From Perlabentimonas sp046542995 (GTDB taxonomy: Bacteria > Bacteroidota > Bacteroidia > Bacteroidales > Tenuifilaceae): a DNA stretch of 64,000 nt. Positions 9,678 to 18,282 of the stretch are shown piece by piece. Position 1 is the first letter of the stretch, and each line of letters opens with the position of its first letter. Under the pieces are notes generated by a model that saw only the letters and a list, made by a program, of their open reading frames with translations, was not told where the DNA came from and did not search any database. Location of the stretch: assembly GCA_046542995.1 (NCBI GenBank), contig JBKHAH010000002.1, forward strand, positions 1-64,000. The letters run 5' to 3'. The translations under genes were made by a program, and so were the position numbers.

Positions 9678-9708
9678 TTTGGCTATTGCCTAATAATGCA
9701 TACTTTCG
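9678..9708 (+). promoter_or_regulatory. Promoter of the lipid kinase gene
   Basis: TTTG at 9678-9681 and TACTTTCG at 9701-9708 are separated by exactly 19 bp, the usual Bacteroidota spacing. The predicted transcript would begin only about 8-10 nt before the TTG start codon at 9723, so the mRNA has almost no leader. The element diverges from the parA promoter in the same 233-bp gap. Confidence 0.6.
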
Positions 9709-9722
9709 CAAAAAAATAAATT

Positions 9723-10649
9723 TTGACAACTAACAATTGGTTTGTTATAGTTAATCCTGAGGCAGGTTCCGGGAAGGGCATAAAGCACTGGCCAGCAATA
9801 AAGAAAGAGTTACATAAGGCTGGTATATTTTTTTCTTTTGCCTTTACAGAACGGAAATTTCATGCAGTTGAGCTTACCGTATCTGCCATTAAAAAGGGTT
9901 ACAGAAAAATAATCTCTGTTGGTGGCGACGGCACGCTAAATGAAATTGCTAATGGGTTATTTATTCAGAAGAAAGTTGAACCAACCGAGGTTACCATTGG
10001 AGTAATTGGTGTTGGAACAGGAAATGACTGGCAGCGAACCCACGATATTCCTAACAACTATGCAAAAATGATTGGCATAATAAAAAGAGGAAAATCAATG
10101 CTTCAAGATGTTGGAGAAGTTAGTTTTTTTGAATCAAGAGTGAGCCAAACCCGCTACTTTGTAAATGCAGCAGGCACAGGGTTTGATGCGCAAGTAGCCC
10201 TAAACACCAATAGACTTAAAGAGAGCGGACACAAAGGAAAGCTGCTTTATAAAATCAGCCTGCTTAAATCTTTATGGAAATACAAATGTACAAGCCTACA
10301 CCTTAGTATTAACAATAAGGAATATAGTAGCAAGATGTTTAGCCTAATGGTTGGCATTGGCAAATACAACGGCGGGGGAATGATGCAGGCACCAAATGCA
10401 ATAACCAACGATGGGCTGTTTGAGATAACTTTGGTAAAGAAAATATCACGATTAAGTTTTATTAAAAACATAAAGAGGTTGTTCGATGGAACTTTACTTG
10501 AACACCCAAAAGTTGAGAGCTACAGAAGTAATAGTTTCTCAATATCAACAAGACCAGCATCTAACCTTGAGGCTGACGGCGAATCGTTGGGCACCTCTCC
10601 GTTTAAGTTTAGTATTTTACCAAAGAGCTTAAAGATTATTGTAATGTAG
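9723..10649 (+). CDS. Diacylglycerol/lipid kinase family protein (YegS/DgkB-like)
   Basis: 308 residues of the DAGK_cat fold: VNPEAGSGKG phosphate-binding loop at the N terminus, GGDGTLNEIANG (the GGDGT nucleotide-binding motif) at ~residue 66, and the C-terminal half typical of YegS and DgkB, with the conserved EADGE segment near the end. These enzymes phosphorylate diacylglycerol or related lipids with ATP and return headgroup-turnover products to phospholipid synthesis. The start is TTG: an in-frame TAA lies two codons upstream and no ATG is available before the conserved VNPEAGSG motif. Convergent with priA, 15 bp apart. Confidence 0.9.
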   Translation: MTTNNWFVIVNPEAGSGKGIKHWPAIKKELHKAGIFFSFAFTERKFHAVELTVSAIKKGYRKIISVGGDGTLNEIANGLFIQKKVEPTEVTIGVIGVGTGNDWQRTHDIPNNYAKMIGIIKRGKSMLQDVGEVSFFESRVSQTRYFVNAAGTGFDAQVALNTNRLKESGHKGKLLYKISLLKSLWKYKCTSLHLSINNKEYSSKMFSLMVGIGKYNGGGMMQAPNAITNDGLFEITLVKKISRLSFIKNIKRLFDGTLLEHPKVESYRSNSFSISTRPASNLEADGESLGTSPFKFSILPKSLKIIVM

Positions 10650-10664
10650 GATTGGGTAAATTTG

Positions 10665-13151
10665 TTAAACCGGATCAACATCAGGCAAGGTAAGGAGCCC
10701 TCTGAAAGGTTTATGTTCCTTTAACGAATTTATTTCTTGCTGAATATATTGTTTTGCCTTGGGAAGATTAATATTCCTCTCCAACTTAATAAGAATATCC
10801 ATAATGTAATAGTTCTGTATTCTGTTTACAATTGGCTCCTCGGGCCCAAGAACCCTGTTTTTAAGTTTTATGCGTAAATTTCTGCTCAGTTGTTCTGCAC
10901 CAACTTCCAGCACCTTTTTGTCTTTATGCTTTACGGATATTCTAATTATCTTGTAATATGGCGGATAATGAAAATCTTTCCGCTCAACCAGTTGCTGCTG
11001 ATATAGTTCATCATAATTATTATCAACCACCTGCTTTATAACCTGATGGTCTGGATTGGATGTTTGAATCAGAACGGTACCCCGCTTGTGCTTCCTTCCT
11101 GCCCTGCCACTCACCTGAGCCATAAGTTGAAAACTACGCTCATAAGCTCTAAAGTCGGGGTAGTTAAGCATGTTATCAGCATTAAGAATGCCCACAAGGC
11201 TTACCTTGTCAAAATCGAGCCCTTTGCTTATCATCTGTGTGCCAATCAGTATGTCGATATTTCCATTCTCAAAATCAGCAATTATGCGTTCGTACGAACT
11301 CCTGCTGCGTGTTGTATCCAAATCCATTCGGCTAATTCTCGCTTCAGGAAAAAAGATGGATAGCTCATCCTCAATCTTTTCGGTTCCAAACCCCTTTGTG
11401 CTTAACCTTGGGCTACCGCATGCCAAACATGATGAGAGATTCTGTATTGCATACCCACAGTAATGGCAAACCAGCTGATTGCTTTGCATGTGTAGGGTTA
11501 GGCTAACAGCACAATGCTTGCATTCGGGCACCCAAGCACATTCGTCACACTCAACAAAAGGTGAGTAGCCTCTACGATTCTGAAAAAGAATGACCTGCTC
11601 GTCACGAACTAACCTATCGGCAATGGCATCAATTAGCTGTGGCGAGAACATCGACTTCATTTGCTTCCTCTTGCGCGCCTTAAGGGTATCTACCACAATA
11701 ATCTCTGGTGGAGTAATATCCAAATAGCGACTGGTAATAGTAGCTAAACCATACTTACCAATTTGTGCATTGTAAAACGACTCGATTGAAGGCGTAGCGG
11801 TACCCAGCAGAACCTTCGCATTATGCTTTTGTGCCAGCACAATGGCAGAATCACGAGCATGATATCTAGGTGCAGGATTAAACTGCTTAAAAGTATTCTC
11901 ATGCTCCTCGTCAATAATAATCAAGCCCAAACGCTTAAAAGGCAGGAAGATTGATGAACGAACACCAAGTACAATATCGTACGAGGGAGCATCCTTATCA
12001 TCACCATCATTGTGTAGGTTTTGATAAACCTCAACCCTTTGGTTATCGCTAAACTTACTATGGTAAACTCCAACCCTGCTCCCAAAAAATCGTTTTAAAC
12101 GAATAATTATTTGTGCTGTTAAGGCAATTTCTGGTAGCAGATAGAGCACCTGTTTCCCCTGCTTAAGTTGCTCTTGTATTAAATGAATGTACATCTCCGT
12201 TTTTCCGCTAGATGTTACCCCATGAAGCAGTACGACCTTTTTACTCTCAAACTCCCGTGCTATTCTATTTATGGCTTTCTGCTGATTTTCATTGAGAGTT
12301 AACTCGCTCACCTTATTGGTTTCATCACCAACATTCAGTCTCGAAACCACACGATGCTCAACTTCAAACACGCCCTTTTCAACCAAAGCGTTAAACGCTG
12401 AGAGTGATGCTCCCGCCTTTTCGGCAAGCTCTTTTTTGGATACCCAGCCCGTAAAGGTACTTTGGTTTGATGCTGTTAATGCTAGGAATGCCATTAGGAA
12501 TTTTTGCTGTGCTGGTGCATTTTGAAGCTCCTCAAAGGCACGATTCACATCCGCATCAACCTTAAAACGGGAGTGCAACCTAATGTATGTTTCTACTTTG
12601 GGTTTAAATGCTGGCTCAATTGATTCGTAAATGGTAAGCACCTTCTTGTCAAGCAACGACTTAATTGCCCCCATGGCTTTGGGAGTATCAGCCTTTGAAA
12701 TTAACTGTTGAATGCTAATACCTTTCTCCCTGTCAACTGAAGCCAAAACAGCCGCCTCGGCTTCTGGCAAGAACGATTCAATGGCAGCTGTTTCTCCCAT
12801 ACTAACTACGGTCTCACTCTCCATTTTAAGGGCTGACGGGAGAGCAGCTTTCATAACCTCACCAATAGTACACATGTAGTAGCTAGCCATCCACTCCCAA
12901 AAACTTAACTGACTATCAGAAACCGGTGGGTTGCTATCAATAACCTGAATAATATCTTTGGTTTTGTAAGCCTCAGGTGCATTGTTATGTACGCGATATA
13001 CAATTGCAGAGTACAATTTCTTTCTGCCCAATGGTACCACCACCCTAACCCCTGGCACAACCTTCTGCTCAATGGTTTCAGGTATTGAGTAGGTATATAG
13101 TTTTGGCAAAGCCAACGGAAGAATTACCTCAACAAATGCAGGGTTTAGCAT
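10665..13151 (-). CDS. priA: Primosomal protein N' (replication restart helicase PriA)
   Basis: 828 residues, slightly longer than E. coli PriA. It has the N-terminal 3'-end-binding domain, a winged-helix region, then an SF2 helicase core with Walker A HGVTSSGKTE (from ~residue 310) and the DEEH box (IIDEEHENTFKQ). Between the helicase lobes is the expected zinc-binding insertion with four CxxC pairs (CDEC, CKHC, CHYC, CLAC). The C-terminal lobe contains the GTQMISKGLDF and QVSGRAGR motifs. PriA recognises stalled or repaired forks and reloads the replicative helicase. The gene stands alone and starts at an ATG before the family's usual VEVxLPLAL opening. Confidence 0.97.
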   Translation of the reverse strand: MLNPAFVEVILPLALPKLYTYSIPETIEQKVVPGVRVVVPLGRKKLYSAIVYRVHNNAPEAYKTKDIIQVIDSNPPVSDSQLSFWEWMASYYMCTIGEVMKAALPSALKMESETVVSMGETAAIESFLPEAEAAVLASVDREKGISIQQLISKADTPKAMGAIKSLLDKKVLTIYESIEPAFKPKVETYIRLHSRFKVDADVNRAFEELQNAPAQQKFLMAFLALTASNQSTFTGWVSKKELAEKAGASLSAFNALVEKGVFEVEHRVVSRLNVGDETNKVSELTLNENQQKAINRIAREFESKKVVLLHGVTSSGKTEMYIHLIQEQLKQGKQVLYLLPEIALTAQIIIRLKRFFGSRVGVYHSKFSDNQRVEVYQNLHNDGDDKDAPSYDIVLGVRSSIFLPFKRLGLIIIDEEHENTFKQFNPAPRYHARDSAIVLAQKHNAKVLLGTATPSIESFYNAQIGKYGLATITSRYLDITPPEIIVVDTLKARKRKQMKSMFSPQLIDAIADRLVRDEQVILFQNRRGYSPFVECDECAWVPECKHCAVSLTLHMQSNQLVCHYCGYAIQNLSSCLACGSPRLSTKGFGTEKIEDELSIFFPEARISRMDLDTTRSRSSYERIIADFENGNIDILIGTQMISKGLDFDKVSLVGILNADNMLNYPDFRAYERSFQLMAQVSGRAGRKHKRGTVLIQTSNPDHQVIKQVVDNNYDELYQQQLVERKDFHYPPYYKIIRISVKHKDKKVLEVGAEQLSRNLRIKLKNRVLGPEEPIVNRIQNYYIMDILIKLERNINLPKAKQYIQQEINSLKEHKPFRGLLTLPDVDPV

Positions 13152-13334
13152 GCTAAAAACATAAATTTATGGCAAGCTAAGTTAACTAAGTTTAGGGGGA
13201 TAAGGAAATTTCGAGACGTGAAAAACAAAATGCTTTAATGGCATATTAAATTGTAAAAAATTGATTGCAAAACAAGATTAATGCTATGGCGTTCATTTTA
13301 ACCAGAATCGTTCATTCAAAAATTCAAAAAAGAC

Positions 13335-13342
13335 TATCTTTG
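13335..13342 (+). promoter_or_regulatory. lysS promoter, -7 element
   Basis: TATCTTTG is a perfect TAnnTTTG -7 box, 28 bp before the lysS ATG at 13371. The region 19 bp upstream is only weakly -33-like (TTCA). The predicted leader is about 20 nt and has no Shine-Dalgarno sequence, as is normal in this phylum. Confidence 0.6.
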
Positions 13343-13370
13343 CACCCAAATTTTTCAACTACAAAAGATT

Positions 13371-15089
13371 ATGTTTGAACTAAGCGAACAAGAACAGCTC
13401 CGCAGGGAGTCGCTTGCTGAATTACGCAAGCTGGGAATTAACCCCTACCCTGCCGCTGAATATCCTGTAACACACAGCACAGAAGATATTACGGACAATT
13501 TTGACAAGCTAGCCGAAAAGAAGGATGATATTACCATTGCCGGACGAATTATGTCGCGTAGAATAATGGGTAACGCATCGTTCTTCGAAATACAAGACGA
13601 AAAGGGAAGAATTCAGGTTTACATTCGCCGTGATGATGTTTGCCCAGACGAAGACAAAACTTTATACAATAAAGTATTTAAGAAACTGCTGGACATTGGC
13701 GATATTATTGGTATAAAAGGGTATGCGTTTAAAACCCAAATGGGTGAGAAATCAATTTACACGAAGGAGTTTACTGTACTTGCAAAATCAATTCGCCCGC
13801 TACCAATCGTTAAGGAGAAGGATGGTAAAACCTACGACGCTTTTACCGATGCTGAGCAACGCTACCGCCAACGCTACGTTGATTTAATTGTGAACCCTCA
13901 GGTTCGCGACACCTTTATTAAACGTAGTAAGATTATAAATACAATGCGCGATTTTTTTAACTCAAAGGGGTACCTTGAGGTTGAAACACCCATTTTACAA
14001 CCTATACCAGGTGGTGCTGCTGCAAGACCCTTTAAAACGCATCATAATGCGCTTGACGTTCCACTTTACCTGCGTATTGCAAACGAACTCTACCTTAAAA
14101 GACTTATTGTTGGCGGATTCGACGGTGTTTATGAGTTCTCAAAAGATTTTAGAAACGAGGGCATGGACCGCACGCACAATCCGGAGTTTACCGTTATGGA
14201 GATTTACGTGGCGTACAAGGATTACTTCTGGATGATGGATTTTACTGAGGAGATGATTGAGCGCGTAGCGCTTGCTCTTCACAATAGCACAAAGGTTACT
14301 ATTGGTGAAAATGAGATTGATTTCAAGCGCCCATTCCAACGTATTACCATGACTGATGCAATTAAAAAGTATGCTGATGTTGATATTTCTGGGAAAACAG
14401 AGGAGGAACTCTATCAAATATGCTTAGACTTAGGAATTGAAGTTGACGAAACCATGGGCAAAGGCAAGCTGATTGATGAAATCTTTGGTGAGAAATGTGA
14501 GCATCACTTCATTCAGCCTACCTTCATAACCGACTACCCCACAGAGATGTCGCCTCTGTGTAAACGTCACAGGGATAACCCTGAACTTACCGAACGTTTT
14601 GAGCTGATGGTAAACGGCAAGGAACTTTGTAACGCCTATAGTGAGCTAAACGACCCCATAGACCAGCTGGAAAGGTTTCAGGAGCAGCTTAAATTAAGCG
14701 AAAAGGGCGACGATGAAGCCATGTTCATTGACCACGACTTTGTTCGTGCTCTTGAGTATGGTATGCCAACCTGCTCAGGAATGGGAATTGGAATGGACAG
14801 GCTTACCATGTTTATGACCAATCAACCCTCCATTCAGGATGTACTTTTCTTCCCCCAAATGAAACCAGAGCCTAAAGCGCAAAGGGATTCTCTAGAAACT
14901 TTTACAAAAGTTGGCATACCACAGGAATGGGTTCCGGTTCTTGAAAAGATGGGGCACTACACATTAGCATCACTTAAAGGATTAAAACCAGGTAAACTCT
15001 TTAACGACCTGTGTGGATACAACAAGAAAAATAAGTTGGGGCTTACAAATCCCGCCATGGAGGACGTTGCAAAATGGATTGAAGGGTAG
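13371..15089 (+). CDS. lysS: Lysyl-tRNA synthetase, class II
   Basis: 572 residues. It has an N-terminal OB-fold anticodon-binding domain (~55-160) and a class II catalytic core with motif 2 FRNEGMDRTHNPEFT and motif 3 GMGIGMDRLTMF, which marks it as LysRS. It charges tRNA-Lys with lysine using ATP. It is about 65 residues longer than E. coli LysS: after the core, which ends near DVLFFPQMKPE, there is a C-terminal segment with a possible helix-hairpin-helix-like stretch (LASLKGLKPGKL). Similar tails occur in other Bacteroidota LysRS proteins to my knowledge; their role is unknown. A short downstream gene, yjbQ, may be co-transcribed. Confidence 0.98.
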   Translation: MFELSEQEQLRRESLAELRKLGINPYPAAEYPVTHSTEDITDNFDKLAEKKDDITIAGRIMSRRIMGNASFFEIQDEKGRIQVYIRRDDVCPDEDKTLYNKVFKKLLDIGDIIGIKGYAFKTQMGEKSIYTKEFTVLAKSIRPLPIVKEKDGKTYDAFTDAEQRYRQRYVDLIVNPQVRDTFIKRSKIINTMRDFFNSKGYLEVETPILQPIPGGAAARPFKTHHNALDVPLYLRIANELYLKRLIVGGFDGVYEFSKDFRNEGMDRTHNPEFTVMEIYVAYKDYFWMMDFTEEMIERVALALHNSTKVTIGENEIDFKRPFQRITMTDAIKKYADVDISGKTEEELYQICLDLGIEVDETMGKGKLIDEIFGEKCEHHFIQPTFITDYPTEMSPLCKRHRDNPELTERFELMVNGKELCNAYSELNDPIDQLERFQEQLKLSEKGDDEAMFIDHDFVRALEYGMPTCSGMGIGMDRLTMFMTNQPSIQDVLFFPQMKPEPKAQRDSLETFTKVGIPQEWVPVLEKMGHYTLASLKGLKPGKLFNDLCGYNKKNKLGLTNPAMEDVAKWIEG

Positions 15090-15150
15090 GTCTGGTCGCC
15101 AATTTACTTTAACAAACGGTTTAGAACAAACAAACTAATTGCTGCTGACT

Positions 15151-15555
15151 ATGCAAGATGTTATAAAGATTGAAACAGATAAACGCGAAGGGCTATACGA
15201 CATAACATCGGATGTGGAAAGAATTGTGGCTAAATCAGGTATCAGTTGTGGTATGGTTAACGTGTATGTTCGTGGAGCCACTGCTGGCATTATGATTCAA
15301 GAGAATTGGGACGAGTCAGTACAAACGGATGTTGTAAACCTACTGAGAAAACTAATCCCCTCTGGGGTTTGGCTGCACGATGCTCAGGATGGCAATGGCG
15401 ATTCGCACCTTAAAGCTGGTATAATTGGCCCACAAGAAACAATTCCAATTATTGATGGCAAAATGGGGTTATCAACATGGCAAAATATTTTTCTGTGTGA
15501 ATTTGATGGGCCACGCTCCAAAAGGGATATTATAATTACAATTTCCGTTACCTAA
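15151..15555 (+). CDS. yjbQ: YjbQ family protein (UPF0047)
   Basis: 134 residues from the ATG at 15151; a TTG four codons upstream is open but unlikely. The family signature is clear: GxVxVYVRGATAGIMIQEN-like core, the HDAQDGNGDSHLKAGIIGP block with conserved His and Asp, and an ending that reads LCEFDGPRSKRDI. YjbQ proteins form trimers; some have weak thiamine-phosphate synthase activity in vitro, but the physiological role is unsettled. The gene follows lysS by 61 bp on the same strand. Length agrees with the family (~135 residues). Confidence 0.92.
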   Translation: MQDVIKIETDKREGLYDITSDVERIVAKSGISCGMVNVYVRGATAGIMIQENWDESVQTDVVNLLRKLIPSGVWLHDAQDGNGDSHLKAGIIGPQETIPIIDGKMGLSTWQNIFLCEFDGPRSKRDIIITISVT

Positions 15556-15609
15556 CTGAAAATTATATTTTTTTTTAGCAGAGATGCCCATAATGTAAAC
15601 ATATTTTAA

Positions 15610-15703
15610 TACATTTGTAAAGTAACCACCGGGCCAACAGATCATAGCTTGAATTTTGAGGTTCGGATAGTTTCAGAGGGGACCGTCTGGTCCCCTCTTT
15701 TTT
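15610..15703 (+). ncRNA. Candidate small RNA, or the terminator of the lysS-yjbQ unit
   Basis: The 308-bp gap between yjbQ and gpsA holds a perfect -7 box, TACATTTG (15610-15617), then ~57 bp without an ATG, then a strong intrinsic terminator: AGAGGGGACC (15675-15684), loop GTCT, GGTCCCCTCT (15689-15698), T-run to 15703. If the -7 box is used, an RNA of ~75-80 nt would end at the hairpin. No clear -33 TTTG lies at the right distance, so the hairpin may simply end lysS-yjbQ transcription. The rest of the gap (15704-15863) is AT-rich and I see nothing in it. Confidence 0.45.
15675..15703 (+). terminator. Intrinsic terminator, perfect 10-bp stem
   Basis: A 10-bp perfect stem with a 4-nt loop is followed directly by six T residues. 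It is the strongest terminator on the plus strand in the first 30 kb and separates lysS-yjbQ (or the candidate small RNA) from gpsA. Confidence 0.85.
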
Positions 15704-15863
15704 ATTTAAAAATCAGGGCTTTAAATGTGACAAGTATTGTTAGAATCGTTTTTGTTCCCATTCTTTCGAAATAATCCCTACCTTAGCTTTTTAATCGATA
15801 CCAACCCTAAAACACTAAACCAATATTTACACACCTTATTATCAATATATTTAAGTAATAAGA

Positions 15864-16859
15864 ATGGAGTCAAAAAAAACAGTTGGGGTAGTAGGGAGTG
15901 GCAGCTGGGCCACTGCAATAGTAAAAATTTTACACGAGAACCAGCAGAAGGTGAACTGGTATATTCGCGAAGAGAGCATTATTAAAAACCTTAGAGAACA
16001 CCGTAATAACCCCCAGTATTTAAGTTCAGTCTATTTTAATACCGAGAAGCTTAAGATAAGTAACGATATTAATCAGCTTGTCAACGAGTCTGATATAATA
16101 TTTTTTGTTGTTCCCTCTGCTTTTTTAAAAATATGGCTAGAGCCCCTCACAGAGAAACTAAACAATAAATTTATTGTAACAGCTATCAAAGGTATAATTC
16201 CGAGCGATAACCTTACCGTAGCAGAATATTTTAACCTGTCGTACAATGTTCCTTTCGGAAAAATTGGCGTTGTAAGCGGTCCGTGCCATGCCGAAGAGGT
16301 TGCCCTTGGCCGATTATCGTATCTGACAATTTCTTGTAAAAATATAAATACCGCTAAAGGTATTACCGAACTTCTTAACTCCCACTACATTAAAACAATA
16401 ACGAGCACAGACATATACGGTACCGAATATAGCGCAGTACTAAAAAACATATACGCTATAGCTACTGGGATAGCACACGGACTAGGATATGGCGATAATT
16501 TTATTGCCGTGCTGGTTACCAATGCTCAGCTGGAAATTGAGCGTTTTCTGAACCAGACATACCCAAGCAATAGGGAGGTAAACACATCAGCCTACCTGGG
16601 AGACCTGCTGGTTACCTCATACTCACAGTTTAGCCGTAACAGGCTGTTTGGCACAATGATTGGCAAGGGATACTCCGTAAAATCGGCCATACTTGAAATG
16701 AATATGATTGCAGAAGGGTACTACGCCAGCCAATGTATTCAGGAGATAAATAACAAGCATGCTGTTGATATGCCCATTAGCCAAGCAACCTATAATATTC
16801 TATACGAGAATATTGCTCCCGCAATTGAGATGAAAATTCTTGCCGATAAATTAAGGTAA
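15864..16859 (+). CDS. gpsA: Glycerol-3-phosphate dehydrogenase [NAD(P)+]
   Basis: 331 residues. The N-terminal Rossmann fold opens with VGVVGSGSWATA (GxGxxA) and is followed by the family segment VSGPCHAEEVA and the catalytic-domain stretch EYSAVLKNIYAIATGIAHGL, whose Lys is catalytic in the family. GpsA reduces dihydroxyacetone phosphate to sn-glycerol-3-phosphate, the backbone of phospholipids. It is followed 19 bp later by pgi, and by an acyltransferase gene three genes on, so part of this run can supply membrane lipid precursors. Confidence 0.96.
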   Translation: MESKKTVGVVGSGSWATAIVKILHENQQKVNWYIREESIIKNLREHRNNPQYLSSVYFNTEKLKISNDINQLVNESDIIFFVVPSAFLKIWLEPLTEKLNNKFIVTAIKGIIPSDNLTVAEYFNLSYNVPFGKIGVVSGPCHAEEVALGRLSYLTISCKNINTAKGITELLNSHYIKTITSTDIYGTEYSAVLKNIYAIATGIAHGLGYGDNFIAVLVTNAQLEIERFLNQTYPSNREVNTSAYLGDLLVTSYSQFSRNRLFGTMIGKGYSVKSAILEMNMIAEGYYASQCIQEINNKHAVDMPISQATYNILYENIAPAIEMKILADKLR

Positions 16860-16878
16860 AACAAAAAAATTAAATATT

Positions 16879-18228
16879 ATGAACGGTTTAAAAGTTGATA
16901 TTGAAGATATTTTCGAATTTGCCACACAGGATCAGGTGCAAAACTTTCAGACTGAACTTGAAAAGAATCTTTTAGTTCTCCACCAGAAAACTGGCAAAGG
17001 GAATGAATATCTTGGATGGCTGAACCTTCCCTCAAGCATCACCGACAACGAAATTAAATTAATAAAAAGTACAGCCGAAGATATTAGGAAAAAAAGCGAA
17101 GTGGTTGTAGTTGTTGGCATTGGTGGTTCCTACCTAGGGTCCAAAGCTATTATAGAGGCCCTTAACCACTCTTTTGCCGGTTTAACTGACCAAAACGGGC
17201 CAACGGTACTTTTTGCTGGTAACAGCATTTGCGAGGATTACCACCATGAGCTACTCGAGGTGCTCGATAAAAAATCGTACAGCATTGTAGTAATATCAAA
17301 ATCAGGAACCACAACAGAGCCAGCAATTGCATTTAGGTTAATCAAGCAGCACCTAGAGCAAAAAGTTGGAAAGGATGAAGCTTCAAAAAGGATAGTAGCC
17401 ATAACCGACTCTTCAAAAGGTGCGCTGAAGCAGCTAGCCTCTGAAGAGGATTACAAAGCCTTTACCATTCCCGATAATGTTGGTGGCCGGTACTCTGTTC
17501 TAACTCCAGTTGGACTTATACCAATTGCCATTGCAGGTTATGATATTGAATCTTTTATTAGAGGTGCCGCCGATGCTGAAGCCGAAACCAACCCTAACGT
17601 ACCCTACGAGAACAATCCTGCATGCCAGTACGCAGCTGCTCGAAACGCATTGTACAGGAATGGATTTAAGGTTGAAATAATGGTTAACTACACTCCTAAG
17701 CTACATTTTTTAGCCGAATGGTGGAAGCAACTCTACGGCGAAAGCGAAGGGAAAGAGAACAAAGGAATATTTCCTGCTGGTGTCGATTTCACTACCGATC
17801 TCCACTCATTAGGTCAGTACATTCAGGAAGGCGAGCGATTCCTTTTCGAAACGGTACTCTCTGTTCAAAGCCCAAAGCACAAGCTTACCATTCCATCGGA
17901 CTCAAACAACCTTGACCAGCTAAACTACATAGCAGGCAAAAGGCTGTCAGATGTTAACCGAATGGCACAATACGGAACCACCCTGGCCCATATTGATGGG
18001 GGCGTACCAAACATAAATATTGAAATACCAAAAGTTGATGAGTACTGGCTTGGGTACACTATGTACTTCTTTGAAAAAGCCTGCGCCATAAGCGGCTACA
18101 CACTTAATGTGAATCCTTTTGACCAACCAGGCGTAGAAGCATACAAAAAGAATATGTTTGCCCTGCTTGGGAAAAAAGGGTATGAGGAGCAAGGAAAACT
18201 TCTTCGTGAAATACTAGGAGAGGATTAG
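16879..18228 (+). CDS. pgi: Glucose-6-phosphate isomerase
   Basis: 449 residues, the compact bacterial form. Visible motifs are the sugar-phosphate loop (VVISKSGTTTEPA), NVGGRYSVLTPVGLIP, the GESEGKENKGIFPAG active-site region with its Glu, TDLHSLGQYIQEG with the ring-opening His, and the C-terminal signature FDQPGVEAYKK with the conserved Lys. It interconverts glucose-6-phosphate and fructose-6-phosphate in glycolysis and gluconeogenesis. It sits between gpsA and the BASS-fusion gene, 54 bp from the latter, and is probably in one transcript with gpsA. Confidence 0.97.
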   Translation: MNGLKVDIEDIFEFATQDQVQNFQTELEKNLLVLHQKTGKGNEYLGWLNLPSSITDNEIKLIKSTAEDIRKKSEVVVVVGIGGSYLGSKAIIEALNHSFAGLTDQNGPTVLFAGNSICEDYHHELLEVLDKKSYSIVVISKSGTTTEPAIAFRLIKQHLEQKVGKDEASKRIVAITDSSKGALKQLASEEDYKAFTIPDNVGGRYSVLTPVGLIPIAIAGYDIESFIRGAADAEAETNPNVPYENNPACQYAAARNALYRNGFKVEIMVNYTPKLHFLAEWWKQLYGESEGKENKGIFPAGVDFTTDLHSLGQYIQEGERFLFETVLSVQSPKHKLTIPSDSNNLDQLNYIAGKRLSDVNRMAQYGTTLAHIDGGVPNINIEIPKVDEYWLGYTMYFFEKACAISGYTLNVNPFDQPGVEAYKKNMFALLGKKGYEEQGKLLREILGED

Positions 18229-18282
18229 CTCCCCCACGTATACCTTTTGATAAATTAGCTGCTCATATTTTAAAAACTGATT

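Noticed and set aside
9535..9733. Overlapping ~60-codon frames on both strands in the parA/lipid kinase gap
   Set aside because: They overlap each other and both promoters; the true gene starts with TTG at 9723.
15737..15985. Plus-strand frame running into gpsA
   Set aside because: It is out of frame with gpsA, which starts at 15864; no start signal.
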